Of a stretch of DNA of 64,000 nucleotides, positions 23,975 through 31,904 are shown in pieces. Each line of letters opens with the position of its first letter. Positions within the stretch are counted from its first letter, which is position 1. The stretch spans positions 372,001 through 436,000 of the forward strand of contig JADJQX010000001.1 of assembly GCA_016712525.1 (NCBI GenBank), in the 5' to 3' direction. Both the position numbers and the translations under genes were made by a program. The stretch is from Myxococcales bacterium. Lineage in GTDB: Bacteria > Myxococcota_A > Polyangia > Polyangiales > Polyangiaceae. The notes under the pieces were generated by a model. It saw only the letters and a program-made list of their open reading frames with translations. It was not told the DNA's origin and ran no database searches.

Positions 23975-24535
23975 TCACGCGCGGGGCTCTTCCAGTGCGG
24001 CGATGAGCTTCTCGAGCGCGGGGCCCGCGAACCCCGCGGTCTTCCGTGGGGCGAACGCGCCGAGCACGAGCGCGCCGATGACGAACGCGAGGACCGCGCC
24101 TGCCGATTCGTGAGAGAGCCGCTCCGAGGAGCGACGACGAATCGCCTCGATCTCGGTGTCGACGAGGCGCCGAACCTGAGCGAAAAGAGTGGGGTTGCGC
24201 ACGGCCTCCGCCAGGACACCGACCCAGCAGCGGGCGGCGATCGTATCGGCGGTCGCATCGAGGCGCACGGCGGCGTCGGCGTACGCGCCGAGAGGCCCCT
24301 TCGTAGGCTCGAGCGCGTGAGTGCGCTGCCGAAACCGCGCCGTGAGCTCATGGAGCAGGCACACGAGCAGCTCCTCCTTGCCCGTGAAGTAGTGATGCAC
24401 GAGCCCTGGCGCCACGTTCGCCTCGGCGGCCACGGCCGCGATGGTCGTCCCTGCGAACCCGTGGGAGGCGAGCACGCGCGCGAAAGCTTCCACGATTTCG
24501 GCGCGCCGCTGCTCGCGCAAGCTTGGTCGTCCCAT
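23975..24535 (-). CDS. TetR family transcriptional regulator
   Basis: A 186-residue regulator from ATG 24535. The N-terminal HTH (RRAEIVEAFARVLASHGFAG, TTIAAVAAEANVAPGLVHHY, FTGKEELL) is a textbook TetR domain. The remaining ~130 residues are the helical ligand-binding and dimerisation domain, closest in style to BetI-like regulators. An ATTGGT/ACCAAT inverted repeat three bases upstream of the start is the probable operator, implying autorepression. Ligand unknown. The divergent gene pair at 24578-25364 may be the regulated target. Confidence 0.92.
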   Translation of the reverse strand: MGRPSLREQRRAEIVEAFARVLASHGFAGTTIAAVAAEANVAPGLVHHYFTGKEELLVCLLHELTARFRQRTHALEPTKGPLGAYADAAVRLDATADTIAARCWVGVLAEAVRNPTLFAQVRRLVDTEIEAIRRRSSERLSHESAGAVLAFVIGALVLGAFAPRKTAGFAGPALEKLIAALEEPRA

Positions 24536-24537
24536 AG

Positions 24538-24555
24538 ATTGGTAGGGTAACCAAT
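24538..24555. promoter_or_regulatory. TetR operator candidate
   Basis: ATTGGT and ACCAAT, separated by six bases, form a perfect inverted repeat directly upstream of the TetR ATG and 22 bp before the divergent start at 24578. It is well placed to control both directions. Confidence 0.55.
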
Positions 24556-24577
24556 TTATTCGCGTCAGCGTACCTGC

Positions 24578-24805
24578 ATGACGTTCACGAGGTTCGACGA
24601 CGGTGACTCCGGAGCGGTGCGCGGCGGCACGACACACGAACGGCCTCGGCGACCGCCGCACGGCCACGAGGCGACGTCCGCGCCAAGGGTGAGCGACCGC
24701 GCCAAACGCTTCATGGCCTTCGTCGCCCGTCCCGACGACCGCACGGAGCTCGCCGAGGACGTGCCTTCGGGGCGACCGTCCAACGCGGGAGCGCGCCATG
24801 CCTGA
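24578..24805 (+). CDS. Possible small protein divergent from TetR
   Basis: A 75-codon frame from ATG 24578 (MTFTRFDDGDSG) with a charged, partly helical C-terminal half (RAKRFMAFVARPDDRTELAED). Its stop lies within the first codons of the following gene (eight-base overlap), which argues for coupling. No family, and composition is not decisive; an antisense frame covers the same DNA. Confidence 0.4.
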   Translation: MTFTRFDDGDSGAVRGGTTHERPRRPPHGHEATSAPRVSDRAKRFMAFVARPDDRTELAEDVPSGRPSNAGARHA

Positions 24806-25364
24806 GCACGTGCCACGCGCGGTCGCTTGGTCCCTCACGTACCTCCTCGCGTACACGAGCGGCGGCGCCATCGTCCCGTTTCTCTTCGCGACGAGGAGCG
24901 TGCGGATCCACGCCACGGCGACGCGTGTTCGGCTCCGGGGAGCGGACCCCGCACCGATGGCCGCGCTCGGCTTCGTCGTGTGGACCCTTCCGGCGATCCT
25001 CTCGGTGTGGGGCGCGAACCTCGCCCTCCTCGGGATCGTCGCGTCGCTCGTCGCGTGGCTCGGGTGCCGCGTTCGCGTCGACGTGACCCCGGCCCGGACG
25101 CGGGTGATTCGCACCGTGCTCTTCTTCGTCCCGTGGAGCTGGCGCAGCTACCGGAAGCCACCGTCCGCGTTCACCGACGGGTGGGGTGACTTCTCCGATC
25201 CTCTGGCCCTCTACCTCGAGCTCGGCGACGGGGCCACGATCGAGCTCGGTTGGCAGGGTACGGGCTCTCCGTCGTGCGACCATCTCGCGAGGGAGCTCAA
25301 CGAGGGAATCGCGGCGCTCGGTCCACCGCGCGGAGCCTCACCCAAGCCCCACACAACATCATAA
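24798..25364 (+). CDS. Hypothetical membrane protein
   Basis: A 188-residue protein from ATG 24798. Hydrophobic segments lie at about residues 8-30 and 50-85 (ALGFVVWTLPAILSVWGANL, LGIVASLVAWLG), followed by a soluble region with RTVLFFVPWSWRSYRKP and LALYLELGDGATIELGW, a beta pattern like that of small pleckstrin-homology-type bacterial domains. No named family assigned. It is divergent from the TetR gene and may be controlled by it. Confidence 0.65.
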   Translation: MPEHVPRAVAWSLTYLLAYTSGGAIVPFLFATRSVRIHATATRVRLRGADPAPMAALGFVVWTLPAILSVWGANLALLGIVASLVAWLGCRVRVDVTPARTRVIRTVLFFVPWSWRSYRKPPSAFTDGWGDFSDPLALYLELGDGATIELGWQGTGSPSCDHLARELNEGIAALGPPRGASPKPHTTS

Positions 25365-25427
25365 AATCATTCGCCTATTTCGGCACTAACAGTTCCAGGG
25401 GTGCCCCCCCTCGCAGGTGCTCGGCCA

Positions 25428-25603
25428 AGCAGCCCGTTGATTTTCGGACCGAGGCCGTTCGACGTCCGCGCCCGACCCGCCGAGGCGCGATCCGAGGAGC
25501 GCCCGGAGCCTACTTTTGTAGGCGAGGACGCACCGCAGGATCGCAACGAAGGCGGTCGGGATGCGGCGGTGAGCGGCCGACGGGAGAAAATCAACGGGCT
25601 GCT
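25428..25603. mobile_element. 176-bp MITE-like element with 17-bp terminal inverted repeats
   Basis: The ends AGCAGCCCGTTGATTTT (25428-25444) and AAAATCAACGGGCTGCT (25587-25603) are perfect complements. The interior has no credible gene but contains a CCTAC-TTTT-GTAGG hairpin near 25508. It interrupts a repeat that is intact elsewhere in the window, which marks it as an insertion. A clear target duplication is not visible. It is probably a non-autonomous transposon mobilised in trans. Confidence 0.75.
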
Positions 25604-25622
25604 AGTGTCCTGCGCGCCTGCG

Positions 25623-25663
25623 GTCCCCCCCAAATCGCGAGCTCCGCTCGCTCAGGGGGGGAC
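25623..25663. terminator. Repeat-borne hairpin, copy 2
   Basis: Same hairpin as 23905-23945, 17 bases downstream of the htpG stop on the minus strand. Presumed transcription terminator. Confidence 0.6.
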
Positions 25664-25679
25664 CCACGTCACCCGCGGC

Positions 25680-27554
25680 TCACACCCCCAGCGACAACAG
25701 CTTCGCGACGCGCCTGCCGTAGAGGCCCGGGTCGTCCGGGACGCCGCCCTCGGCGAGCTTCGCCTGGTCGTAGAGCACCTCGATGTACTCTGCAATGACC
25801 TCGTCGTCCGCGTTCGATTGCGCGCGCTGCCCGAGCTTCTCGACGAGCGGGTGCGTGCCGTTCAGCTCGAAGATGCGCGGGCTCGGGGGCACGGGGCGGC
25901 CCGCGGCGCGCAGCATGGCTTCGATCGCGAGCGGAGTGCCTCCCGGGCCGAGCGCGAGGCACGAGGGAGAGTCGGTGAGGCGGTCGGAGAGCTTGACCTC
26001 CTTCACGCGGCCCTCGAGCACCTTCGTCGCGCGCTCGACGAGGGCCTTGAGCTTGTCCGAGCGCTCCTCGCGCGCCTTCTTCTCGTCGTCGCTCTCGCCG
26101 AGGTGGATGTCGGCCTTCTGCGCCGACGTGAGCGGCTTGTCCTTCCATTTCTGGATGCCCGCGACGCAGAACTCGTCGACCGCGTCCGTGAGGAGGAGCA
26201 CCTCGTAGCCCTTCTTCGTGAGGGCCTCGAGGTACGGCGAGCCGAGGAGCGACGCGCGGCTCGTGCCGTGGAGGAAGTAGATGTCGCTCTGGCCCTCGGG
26301 CATGCGCGCCACGTACTCGTCGAGCGAGATCATCTTCGCCTCGTCCTCGCCGCCCGTCTTCGTGCTCTCGAAGCGGAGGAGCGAGACGAGCTTCTCGTCG
26401 GTCTCGCCCATGGCCGCGCCCTCCTTGAGCACCGCGCCGAACGTGCGCGAAAACTCGAGGAAGGCCTCGGCGTCGCTCTTCGAGAGGTCCTCGATCATGT
26501 CGAGCGCGCGCTTCGTCACCTGCTTCTTGATGGCGCGCAGCGTGCTCGAGTCCTGGAGGATCTCGCGCGACACGTTGAGCGGCAGATCGTCCGAGTCGAC
26601 GAGGCCGCGCACGAACCTTAGGTGCGGCGGCAAGAGGTCCTGGCAATCGTCCATGATGAGGACGCGCTTCACGAAGAGCCTGAGCCCCTTCGCCTTGTTC
26701 GGATCGAAGAGGTCGTTCGGCGCGCGCCGCGGCAAATAGAGGAGCCCCGCGAACTCGAGGGTGCCCTCGATCTTGAAGTGCGAGCGCGCGAGGGGCTTCT
26801 CGAAGTCGTGGGCGATGTGCGCGTAGAGCTCGTCGTACTGCTCGTCGGTGATCTCGCTCTTCGGGCGCTGCCAGAGGGCCGTCGCGCGGTTCGCGACCTT
26901 CGCCTCTTCGTTCCCGTCCTTGTCCTTCGTGACGACCGAGACCGGGTGCGGCACGTAGTCCGAGTAGCGCTCGACGAGGGTGCGCAGGCGCCACGGCTCG
27001 AGGAACTCTTCGTGCTCGGGCTTCAGGTGGAGCACGATCGTCGTGCCGTGCGTCGCGCGGCCCTCTTCGACGGGCACCACGGTGAACTCGCTCTTCGCGT
27101 CGCTCGACCACTTGTAGGCCTTGTCTTGGCCGGCCGCTCGCGAGATCACGTCGACGCGCGACGCCACGAGGAACGAGCTGTAGAAGCCCACTCCGAACTG
27201 CCCGATGAGGGAGAGGTCCTTCGCCTCGCCGGCGGCCTTGAGCTTCTCGAAGAGCTCGCGCGTGCCCGAGTGGGCCACCGTGCCGAGCAGCTTCACGAGC
27301 TCCTCTTCGCTCATGCCGATGCCGGTGTCCTCGATCGCCAGCGTCTTCTTCTCGGCGTCGGGGCGGAGGGTGATGGAGAGCGGCACGTCGCCCATGAGGC
27401 CGGGCTCGGTCACGGCGCGGAAGCGGAGCTTGTCGAGGGCGTCGGCCGCGTTCGAGACGAGCTCGCGGAGGAAGATCTCTTTGTTCGAGTAGAGGGAGTG
27501 GACCACCAGCTCGAGGAGCCGGGTCACGTCGGCTTGAAACGCGTGGGTCGTCAT
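25680..27554 (-). CDS. htpG: HSP90-family chaperone HtpG
   Basis: A 624-residue ATP-dependent chaperone starting at ATG 27554 (MTTHAFQADVTRLLELVVHS). GHKL ATPase motifs are present in order: SNKEIFLRELVSNAADAL, IEDTGIGMS, VAHSGT and GQFGVGFYSSF. Middle and C-terminal dimerisation domains follow at normal family length. It acts as a cytosolic dimer that helps client proteins fold. It is monocistronic, followed by the split hairpin repeat. The upstream 320 bp has an AT-rich patch (27660-27690) that is the likely promoter. Confidence 0.97.
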   Translation of the reverse strand: MTTHAFQADVTRLLELVVHSLYSNKEIFLRELVSNAADALDKLRFRAVTEPGLMGDVPLSITLRPDAEKKTLAIEDTGIGMSEEELVKLLGTVAHSGTRELFEKLKAAGEAKDLSLIGQFGVGFYSSFLVASRVDVISRAAGQDKAYKWSSDAKSEFTVVPVEEGRATHGTTIVLHLKPEHEEFLEPWRLRTLVERYSDYVPHPVSVVTKDKDGNEEAKVANRATALWQRPKSEITDEQYDELYAHIAHDFEKPLARSHFKIEGTLEFAGLLYLPRRAPNDLFDPNKAKGLRLFVKRVLIMDDCQDLLPPHLRFVRGLVDSDDLPLNVSREILQDSSTLRAIKKQVTKRALDMIEDLSKSDAEAFLEFSRTFGAVLKEGAAMGETDEKLVSLLRFESTKTGGEDEAKMISLDEYVARMPEGQSDIYFLHGTSRASLLGSPYLEALTKKGYEVLLLTDAVDEFCVAGIQKWKDKPLTSAQKADIHLGESDDEKKAREERSDKLKALVERATKVLEGRVKEVKLSDRLTDSPSCLALGPGGTPLAIEAMLRAAGRPVPPSPRIFELNGTHPLVEKLGQRAQSNADDEVIAEYIEVLYDQAKLAEGGVPDDPGLYGRRVAKLLSLGV

Positions 27555-27875
27555 GGCGCCCGCAATGTCATGCACACACGCGCCGCCCGCAAGCCCCCGC
27601 GGCGCTGTGCCATCGGGTGTGCCACGCACGGCCACCTGCCCTGTCTCCACGGTGCCCAAGCATGGATATCATTGCATTTTATGCCTGGCACGGATCCAGC
27701 ATTACGTGACTGTGCCTCCTCCCAAGGGCCTCGGGTTCCTCCACCCCCGAGGCTCGGCTCTCCTCGTCACGTCCCTTCCTTCGCTTCACTCCCTTTTCTT
27801 GTTTTCTTGGCTTGATGCACGCGCCGCCCTTTCCACCAGAAGGGCGGCGTTCGTGTTTTCGAAAGGGGGCGCGCG
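27555..27875. other. Upstream region of htpG
   Basis: No gene seen. An AT-rich segment at about 27660-27690 stands out from the GC-rich surroundings and is the probable htpG promoter. A 10-bp perfect hairpin behind the hydroxylase gene lies at 27822-27849. Confidence 0.5.
27822..27849 (-). terminator. Terminator hairpin behind hydroxylase
   Basis: CGCCGCCCTT and AAGGGCGGCG form a perfect 10-bp stem with an eight-base loop, about 27 bases after the minus-strand stop at 27876. No T-run, so Rho assistance is possible. Confidence 0.55.
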
Positions 27876-28466
27876 CTACTTGCCCGTGCCCATCCAATCG
27901 TCGACCGAGGGCACGACGAACGCGAAGAACCGATCGGGCGATTTGTGGTGGTGGAGCATGTGGCGGCGCTTCACCTCCGCGAACCACGCCGTCGTGGGGC
28001 GGTAGGCCGAGTGGGTGAGAAAGTGGATCCACTCGTAGAGGAGCGCCGCTGCGCCGAGCGCGACGATCCCCGTGCACGCGGCCCCGCGGGTCGGCGCGAG
28101 CACGAGCCAGAGGGCGAGGTGAATCGGCACGAGCACCGCGACGGTGCTCGTGGGCAGGAGCGTGGAGGCCGCGCACGTCGGGTGCGCGTGGTGGTAGCCG
28201 TGCGTGCGCGCGGCGCCGAGCGCGATCGATCGACCGAAGAGCCGGACCGGCTTCGCGTGGAGCAGCACCTTGTGGAGCCACCACTCCTGGATGGGCCAAT
28301 ACACGGCGACGCCCGCGATCACGACGAGGTCCCAAACGGAAGGCTGACCCACGAACGGGCGCAACGCGACCGCGACGAGGAGCTGCGCCCCGAGCAGCCT
28401 AGGGCTCCCGAACGAGAAGAAGGCGCGGGCGACCTCGCGGAGCGACCGCATGTGCGAGAGGGTCAT
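27876..28466 (-). CDS. Fatty acid hydroxylase superfamily membrane protein
   Basis: A 196-residue integral membrane enzyme of the sterol desaturase/fatty acid hydroxylase superfamily. The histidine clusters that bind a di-iron centre are present: WWLHKVLLH (~70), HGYHHAHPT (~90), EWIHFLTH (~145) and RRHMLHHHK (~170). Hydrophobic segments separate them. It probably hydroxylates or desaturates a lipid, perhaps carotenoid or fatty acyl chains. The start overlaps the stop of the GntR gene (ATGA), so the regulator and enzyme form an operon. Confidence 0.88.
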   Translation of the reverse strand: MTLSHMRSLREVARAFFSFGSPRLLGAQLLVAVALRPFVGQPSVWDLVVIAGVAVYWPIQEWWLHKVLLHAKPVRLFGRSIALGAARTHGYHHAHPTCAASTLLPTSTVAVLVPIHLALWLVLAPTRGAACTGIVALGAAALLYEWIHFLTHSAYRPTTAWFAEVKRRHMLHHHKSPDRFFAFVVPSVDDWMGTGK

Positions 28467-29254
28467 GGCGTTCCTTTTCGGCGTGGGCGTGGCTCGGGCG
28501 AGCGCGGCTCGTCCTCGTTGCGCACGAGGCGCTGCGCGGCGTCGACGACGTCCGTGATGCGACCGAGCGCTGTCTCACCTCGCGACGCGATCGCGCGGGC
28601 CACGCGGGCGGCCGTGTCGGCGTCGTGCGCGGCGATGGCGGACACGAGGGCTTCGTAGTCGGCAGTGGCGCGGAGCTCTTCGGCGAGGACGTGCCGCAGG
28701 TGCTCTTTGACCTGCCCGTAGGTGGCCACGAGCGAGTTCATGGCGAGCTCGAGCGCCACGTTCCCCGTCCCCTTGACGACGGCCGCCCAGAAGTCGAGCG
28801 CGAGCTCCGAGAGGATCTGCGTGTCGCCGTCGGCGGCGCGCATCTTCGCGACCACCTCGCGCATGGCGCGCACGTCGGCACGCGAGGCACGCTTCGCCGA
28901 GAGCCGGCCCACCACGGGAGACAGCTCGGTGCGCAGCTCGAGCACCCCTCGCACGACCCGTGTGTCGACGTTTCCCTCACCGTCGATCATGAGCGACGCG
29001 AGCAGCTCGAGCCCCGCGGTGCGCGTGAAGTCGAGGACGCGGGTCTGGCCCCCGTGCTGGATGGCCACGAGCCCCGCCTGCTGGAGGCGCTTCAGGCCTT
29101 CGCGCACGGCGTTGCGGTTCACCCCGAGGTGCTCGGCCAGCGCTCGCTCGGCCGGGAGCGCCTCCCCCGGGGCGACCTCGCCGCGCACGATGCGCCCGCG
29201 GATCTGCTCGAAGACCTCTTCCGGCAAGAGCCGTCGCGCCACCCGAGTCCACAT
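28463..29254 (-). CDS. GntR family regulator, FadR/FCD type
   Basis: A 263-residue regulator from ATG 29254. The winged HTH (EEVFEQIRGRIVRGEVAPGE, LPAERALAEHLGVNRNAVRE, GLKRLQQAGLVAIQHGG) is followed by a helical FCD ligand-binding domain of about 170 residues. FadR-type regulators often sense acyl-CoA or organic acids. Here it is coupled to a fatty-acid-hydroxylase-like gene, suggesting lipid control. A TGGTATTACCA site 37 bp upstream matches the FadR-subfamily consensus TNGTNNNACNA. Confidence 0.93.
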   Translation of the reverse strand: MWTRVARRLLPEEVFEQIRGRIVRGEVAPGEALPAERALAEHLGVNRNAVREGLKRLQQAGLVAIQHGGQTRVLDFTRTAGLELLASLMIDGEGNVDTRVVRGVLELRTELSPVVGRLSAKRASRADVRAMREVVAKMRAADGDTQILSELALDFWAAVVKGTGNVALELAMNSLVATYGQVKEHLRHVLAEELRATADYEALVSAIAAHDADTAARVARAIASRGETALGRITDVVDAAQRLVRNEDEPRSPEPRPRRKGTP

Positions 29255-29290
29255 GCCTCGAACGCTAGGATCAGGAGGTCACCTGGTCAA

Positions 29291-29303
29291 CTGGTATTAC
29301 CAG
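29291..29303 (-). promoter_or_regulatory. FadR-type GntR operator
   Basis: CTGGTATTACCAG is a 13-base palindrome containing TGGTATTACCA, which fits TNGTNNNACNA at every fixed position. A second TGGT half-site (29284-29287) precedes it. It lies 37 bp upstream of the GntR start, as expected for autoregulation. Confidence 0.75.
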
Positions 29304-29383
29304 ACGCACCCCGAAGGGGCGTGGGCGATCGTGACCGTCGCCGCTTGCTTGCCGCATGCCGTCATGGGTACCGTGGAACGCGC

Positions 29384-30301
29384 ATGAGAGGGCCGAAACG
29401 CGCGCGAATCGCCGTCCTCGTCGCGGGCCTCGCCGGGCTCGTGGCCGCGCCTTCCCATGCCCTCGCCGGGCCCGCCGCCGAGGCGCAGCGGGCATGCCTC
29501 GAGGCCGCCGAGAAGGGCCAGCAGCTCCGCAACGCCGGCAAGCTCATCTCGGCCCGCGAGCGCTTCCTCGTGTGCCAGGCCCCCACGTGCCCCGCCATCG
29601 TCCGCGAGGACTGCACCAAGTGGATCGGCGAGGTGGCCGATGCCCTGCCCACGGTCGTCGTCTCCGTGCACGACGAGCGGGGGCTCGACGTCTTCGACGC
29701 CGACGTCACGGTCGACGGCGTGAAGATCGCCGGCGACACGCTCGGCCACGCCATGCCGGTCGACCCGGGCCGCCACACCTTCAAGGCCACGCGCGGCGAG
29801 GTCACCTTCGAGCAGCTCGTGCTCGTGACCCAAGGCACCAAGGGCCGCGCGATCGATCTGCGGCTCGAGCCACCGAAGCCGGCGGAGCCACCGAAAGACC
29901 CGCCGAAGGAGCCCGTGGTGCTCCCGCCGCCGAGGCTCGTCCCCATCACCCCCCGCGAGAAGACGCCGCTCTTCGGGACACAACGCTACGTCGCGGTCGG
30001 CCTCGCAGGCGCAGGAGCGGCGTCGCTGCTCGTCGGGGCGTTGGTCGGCGCGAGCTTCAACGCGAGCATCGCCGATCTGCGCGCGGGCTGCGGGGCGACG
30101 AGCTCGTGCACGCAGGATCAGGTCGACGAGCACACCGGAAAACGCACGACCGCGTACGTGCTCACCGGAGTGGGAGGCGCGCTGCTCGTCACGTCGGCCG
30201 TGCTCTTCGTCACGGGCAAGCCTCGCGCACGGGACGCGGCGACGCTCTCGTTCTCGCCCGTCGCGGGTGGCGCGCACCTCGGCCTCTCGGGCACGTTCTG
30301 A
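29384..30301 (+). CDS. Secreted PEGA-like/Cys-signature protein upstream of kinase
   Basis: A 305-residue exported protein from ATG 29384. A signal peptide (RIAVLVAGLAGLVAAPSHAL) precedes a helical repeat-like segment with CLEAAEKGQQLRNAGKL and CQAPTCPAIVREDCTKW. A PEGA-like beta domain follows (~85-165: VVVSVHDERGLDVFDADVTV...VDPGRHTFKA), then a Pro/Lys linker and two C-terminal membrane helices. The CxxxxCPxxVxxDCxxW signature is one I recall next to kinases in Polyangiia. It ends nine bases before the kinase ATG, so co-expression is likely. Role unknown, possibly an envelope sensor. Confidence 0.8.
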   Translation: MRGPKRARIAVLVAGLAGLVAAPSHALAGPAAEAQRACLEAAEKGQQLRNAGKLISARERFLVCQAPTCPAIVREDCTKWIGEVADALPTVVVSVHDERGLDVFDADVTVDGVKIAGDTLGHAMPVDPGRHTFKATRGEVTFEQLVLVTQGTKGRAIDLRLEPPKPAEPPKDPPKEPVVLPPPRLVPITPREKTPLFGTQRYVAVGLAGAGAASLLVGALVGASFNASIADLRAGCGATSSCTQDQVDEHTGKRTTAYVLTGVGGALLVTSAVLFVTGKPRARDAATLSFSPVAGGAHLGLSGTF

Positions 30302-30309
30302 GCGGCGCG

Positions 30310-31836
30310 ATGGGCGACGAGGCCAAAGCCCTTCCGCGCACCCCGAGCCGAACGGTCGGCCGGTACTCGCTCCATACGCCCATCGCGCGCGGCGGCATGG
30401 CGACGATCTACGTGGGCACGCTCATGGGGCCCGTCGGTTTCAGCCGCACGGTCGCGATCAAGCGCCTCCACGAGGGGTTCGCGCAAGACCCGGACTTCGT
30501 CGCCATGCTGCTCGACGAGGCGCGCCTCGCAGGGCGCATCTTGCACCCGAACGTCGTCTCGATCGTGGACGTGGTCGCCGAGCAGGGCGAGGTGTTCCTC
30601 GTCATGGACTACGTCGCGGGGGAAGCGGTCGGCACGATCGCCCGCTCGATCGCCGAGAAAAACAGCCTTATTCCGCTCCGCATCCTCTCCGCGATCCTGA
30701 CGGGCGCGCTGTCCGGCCTCCACGCCGCGCACGAGGCGAAGAGCGATCGCGGAGAGCCGCTCCTCATCGTTCACCGCGACATGTCCCCGCAGAACATCTT
30801 GCTCGGGGCCGACGGTGTCCCTCGCGTGATCGACTTCGGCGTCGCCAAGGCCGCGGCGCGCATCCAGGTCACTCAAGACGGCCAGGTGAAGGGCAAGCTC
30901 CGCTACATGTCGCCCGAGCAGGTCATGGGCGGCGAGGTGACGCGCGCGACGGACATCTACGCCGTGGGTGTGATGCTGTGGGAGCTCGCGACCGGGCTCA
31001 AGCTCCGCGAAGGCGAGAGCACCGCGCAGATCGCGCTCTCCATCATCTCCGACGAGATCCCCGACCCGATGGAGGCCCTCCGCTCTCGAGGGATCGCCTT
31101 CGACGAACAACACGCGAAGTACCTGCCCGAGATCGGTCGAGTGGTGCGCCGCGCCACCTGCATGGCCCCCGAGAACCGCTACGAGAGCGCCAAGGAGATG
31201 GCGCGGGATCTGGCCGAATCGGTGCCCGTGGCGACGACGGCCGAGATCGCTGACTGGCTCGAGTCCGTCGCGGGTCCGTCGCTCGCCGAACGGGCGGCCC
31301 TGGTCGCCGAGGTCGAGAGGGAGGTGGCCGACGCCTCGGGAGAAGCGCGACCGTCGCAGGTCATGCGCGCGCTCGCCGCGTCGCGCCCCGATCCCATCGA
31401 GATCGCCTTAGGCACCCCGAGCGGCATCGCGCGTTTCACCCCGACCGTCCCCCCACCGCAGGTGTCGACCGTCCCCGCTCCGGAGGTACCGAAAGACACA
31501 TCGGGTGGTCCGAACGCGAGCCACAAAACGGCCATCCTGGTCGCGATCTTCTTGTGCCTCGGGGCCTTCTTCCTGTGGCTCTCTCGCGGTGAGCCCCACG
31601 GGCCCACGGTCGACGCCGCGGTGCCCCTCCCGCCTCTCACGGGGGTCATCTCCCCGATCGCGTCGAGCTCGGCCACGCTCTCGGCCGACGCGAGCACCTC
31701 GGCGACCGGCACGAGCGCCCCGAGCGCCGCGCCGCCCCCCACATCGAAGGGCCCTCCCCCGCCGCCAACCCCTTGCCAACCGTTCACGTACGACGAGCAA
31801 GGCGTGAAACGCTACAACCCGAAGTGCCTTCAATAA
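30310..31836 (+). CDS. Hanks-type Ser/Thr protein kinase, membrane-anchored
   Basis: A 508-residue kinase. The cytoplasmic kinase domain (~17-290) shows the Gly loop ARGGMATIY, catalytic Lys in VAIKRL, HRDMSPQNILL, DFGVAKA and the APE-equivalent SPEQV. A Pro/Ala linker, one membrane helix (~400-420, TAILVAIFLCLGAFFLWL) and a Ser/Pro-rich periplasmic tail ending in a Cys pair follow. It probably relays an envelope signal by phosphorylating cytoplasmic targets, with the upstream PEGA-like protein a candidate partner. Confidence 0.94.
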   Translation: MGDEAKALPRTPSRTVGRYSLHTPIARGGMATIYVGTLMGPVGFSRTVAIKRLHEGFAQDPDFVAMLLDEARLAGRILHPNVVSIVDVVAEQGEVFLVMDYVAGEAVGTIARSIAEKNSLIPLRILSAILTGALSGLHAAHEAKSDRGEPLLIVHRDMSPQNILLGADGVPRVIDFGVAKAAARIQVTQDGQVKGKLRYMSPEQVMGGEVTRATDIYAVGVMLWELATGLKLREGESTAQIALSIISDEIPDPMEALRSRGIAFDEQHAKYLPEIGRVVRRATCMAPENRYESAKEMARDLAESVPVATTAEIADWLESVAGPSLAERAALVAEVEREVADASGEARPSQVMRALAASRPDPIEIALGTPSGIARFTPTVPPPQVSTVPAPEVPKDTSGGPNASHKTAILVAIFLCLGAFFLWLSRGEPHGPTVDAAVPLPPLTGVISPIASSSATLSADASTSATGTSAPSAAPPPTSKGPPPPPTPCQPFTYDEQGVKRYNPKCLQ

Positions 31837-31904
31837 GCGCACCCTCCCCTACACTTCGTGTTTGACGTCGCCCCCGCTGGCCGCATCATGGTAGCGAGTC
31901 TTTC

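Larger units (their letters stand above)
25398..25683. repeat. Hairpin-bearing repeat, copy 2 (behind htpG), split by an insertion
   Basis: Parts 25398-25426 and 25607-25683 reproduce the repeat at 23856-23967, including the hairpin at 25623-25663 and the terminal CACGTCACCCGCGGCTCA that here runs into the htpG stop. Between them is a 176-bp inverted-repeat insertion. Confidence 0.8.

Noticed and set aside
25401..27815. Two long plus-strand frames across htpG
   Set aside because: Both are shadows of HtpG, which is full length and unambiguous.
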